A stretch of 5,844 nt of DNA. Origin: Chloroflexi bacterium RBG_19FT_COMBO_55_16 (lineage in GTDB: Bacteria > Chloroflexota > Anaerolineae > Anaerolineales > UBA4823). The position numbers and the translations under genes were made by a program. The stretch is from positions 2,843-8,686 of the forward strand of contig MGOK01000131.1 of assembly GCA_001795335.1 (NCBI GenBank), in the 5' to 3' direction. A model generated the notes under the pieces. That model was not told the origin of the DNA. It searched no databases and saw only the letters and a list, made by a program, of their open reading frames with translations. This document shows positions 4,709 to 5,844 of the stretch, one piece after another; within the stretch, counting starts at the first letter, position 1, and the number at the start of each line of letters is the position of its first letter.

Positions 4709-5844
4709 GTGGAAAAACCATCCCTAGTTCAAACCCAGTTGGAAGGCGAGGTATTTTACCCTTCACCCGATATCGTATCAGCCGCCTACGTCCAAGAGTA
4801 CGAGGCGCTCTATCAACGCTCCCTCGAGGACCCTGAAGCCTTCTGGGCGGAGCGCGCTGAGGAGCTTGAGTGGACTAAGAAATGGGATAGAGTGCTTGAC
4901 GATAGTAATCCACCCTTCTTTAAATGGTTTGTGGGTGGAATGACCAACATCGTCCAAAATGCCCTCGACAGGCATGTCAAAACTTACCGCAAGAATAAAC
5001 TTGCCTTGATCTGGGAAGGCGAGCCGGGCGACATGCGATCTTTTTCTTACCATGCTCTCAATCGTGAAGTGTGTAAATTCGCTAACGTGCTCAAGAGCAT
5101 GGGTGTCAAGAAAGGCGACATCGTTACAATCTACTTGCCGCGCATCCCGGAGCAGGTAATCGCCATGCTCGCTTGCGCCAAGCTCGGCGCGCCGCACAGT
5201 GTGGTATATGGTGGCTTCAGCGTGGAAGCGCTGGCTGAACGGATCGAAGACGCCCAAAGCCGTGTGTTAGTTACTGCTGATGGCGGCTGGTTGCGCGGCA
5301 AAATTGTGCCCCTTAAAGATATTGCTGACGAAGCCATGGCTCGCCAGCCAACAATTGAAAGTTGTATCGTCGTCAAGCGCACCGGACAGGACATATTCAT
5401 GGAGCCAGGGCGCGACTATTGGTATCACGATTTGATCAGCCTGCCCATCGCCAACACACTTTGCTCCACCGAGCCAATGGATGCTGAAGATCCGCTCTTT
5501 ATCCTGTATACCTCAGGCACCACCGGTCGCCCCAAAGGCGTTCTGCACACCCACGGCGGTTACATGGTCTTCATCTACACCACATTGAAATATGTCTTCG
5601 ACATCAAAGATGAAGACCGCTGGTGGTGCGCCGCCGATCCAGGCTGGGTTACCGGGCATAGCTATATCGTCTATGGCCCACTTTTGAACGGTGCGACCAG
5701 TTTCATGTATGAAGGAGCGCCCACCCATCCTTATCCCAATCGCTGGTGGCGCATGGTTGAAAACTATAGCATCACAGTTCTTTATACTGCTCCAACTGCG
5801 ATCCGCGGCCTGATGCGTTTTGGGGAGGCCTGGGCTAACCGCCA
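4709..5844 (+). CDS. acs: Acetyl-CoA synthetase, AMP-forming (3' end outside window)
   Basis: The first 378 residues of an ANL-superfamily ligase that makes acetyl-CoA from acetate, ATP and CoA through acetyl-AMP; the full enzyme is usually about 650 residues. The N-terminal Acs domain is present (FYPSPDIV near 16, [16 protein letters not shown] near 31-46). Next come [11 protein letters not shown] (104-114), [19 protein letters not shown] (153-171), the phosphate-binding A3 loop [12 protein letters not shown] (267-278) with LHTHGGY, then [20 protein letters not shown] (305-324, W313 and T315 near the acetyl site) and [15 protein letters not shown] (359-373). The C-terminal domain with the catalytic lysine, and the selectivity tryptophan, lie beyond the edge. 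Two points are unusual: DGGWLRGK replaces the commoner DGGYRRGK near the CoA site, and ADPGW replaces ADVGW/ADIGW. A propionyl- or other short-chain-specific relative cannot be excluded. The start is GTG after AAAGGAGG. Confidence 0.93.
   Translation, partial: MEKPSLVQTQLEGEVFYPSPDIVSAAYVQEYEALYQRSLEDPEAFWAERAEELEWTKKWDRVLDDSNPPFFKWFVGGMTNIVQNALDRHVKTYRKNKLALIWEGEPGDMRSFSYHALNREVCKFANVLKSMGVKKGDIVTIYLPRIPEQVIAMLACAKLGAPHSVVYGGFSVEALAERIEDAQSRVLVTADGGWLRGKIVPLKDIADEAMARQPTIESCIVVKRTGQDIFMEPGRDYWYHDLISLPIANTLCSTEPMDAEDPLFILYTSGTTGRPKGVLHTHGGYMVFIYTTLKYVFDIKDEDRWWCAADPGWVTGHSYIVYGPLLNGATSFMYEGAPTHPYPNRWWRMVENYSITVLYTAPTAIRGLMRFGEAWANR

Noticed and set aside
4778..5257. Minus-strand frame (159 codons) opposite acs
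   Set aside because: The plus strand here encodes unmistakable acetyl-CoA synthetase motifs; the reverse frame has none.
1..5844. Mobile elements, CRISPR, tRNA/rRNA, phage or defence genes
   Set aside because: No spaced direct repeats, transposase motifs, terminal inverted repeats or RNA gene signatures were found; every gene is recognisable metabolism or a known hydrolase fold.

Overview
The window is a compact stretch of ordinary bacterial metabolic genes, with no mobile element, CRISPR array, rRNA or tRNA that I can see. The genes are G+C-rich. The longest non-coding gap, around 4440-4690, is clearly richer in A+T. The gene mix (a Bacillus-type aspartase, a polyphosphate glucokinase of the actinobacterial/cyanobacterial/Chloroflexi type, and an acetyl-CoA synthetase with an 'ADPGW' motif) suggests a free-living heterotroph. 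Chloroflexota, perhaps Anaerolineae, is my best guess. It rests on overall resemblance remembered from these families, not on a search, so treat it as weak.

Layout: (1) 56-1952, minus strand, is a two-gene unit: imidazolonepropionase (hutI) followed 4 bp later by a small HD-domain phosphohydrolase whose ribosome binding site lies inside the end of hutI. (2) 1953-2148 is a 196-bp divergent control region. (3) 2149-3600, plus strand, is an aspartate ammonia-lyase of the aspartase/fumarase superfamily. (4) 3606-4352, minus strand, is a polyphosphate glucokinase converging on aspA with 5 bp between the stop codons. (5) 4353-4708 is a 356-bp divergent, A+T-rich control region. It holds the best promoter in the window, a hairpin with flanking A- and T-tracts, inverted repeats and two tiny ORFs of doubtful reality. 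(6) 4709 to the window end, plus strand, is the first 378 codons of an AMP-forming acetyl-CoA synthetase that starts with GTG.

Together the genes cover central carbon and nitrogen catabolism. HutI carries out the third step of histidine breakdown, and aspartase releases ammonia from aspartate to give fumarate for the TCA cycle. PpgK makes glucose-6-phosphate from glucose at the expense of polyphosphate, and Acs activates acetate to acetyl-CoA. The HD protein has no substrate I can name. I found no convincing undescribed system. The most interesting signals are small and regulatory: a perfect inverted repeat that places the ppgK Shine-Dalgarno in a hairpin loop, the structured divergent gap upstream of acs, and the hutI-HD translational coupling.
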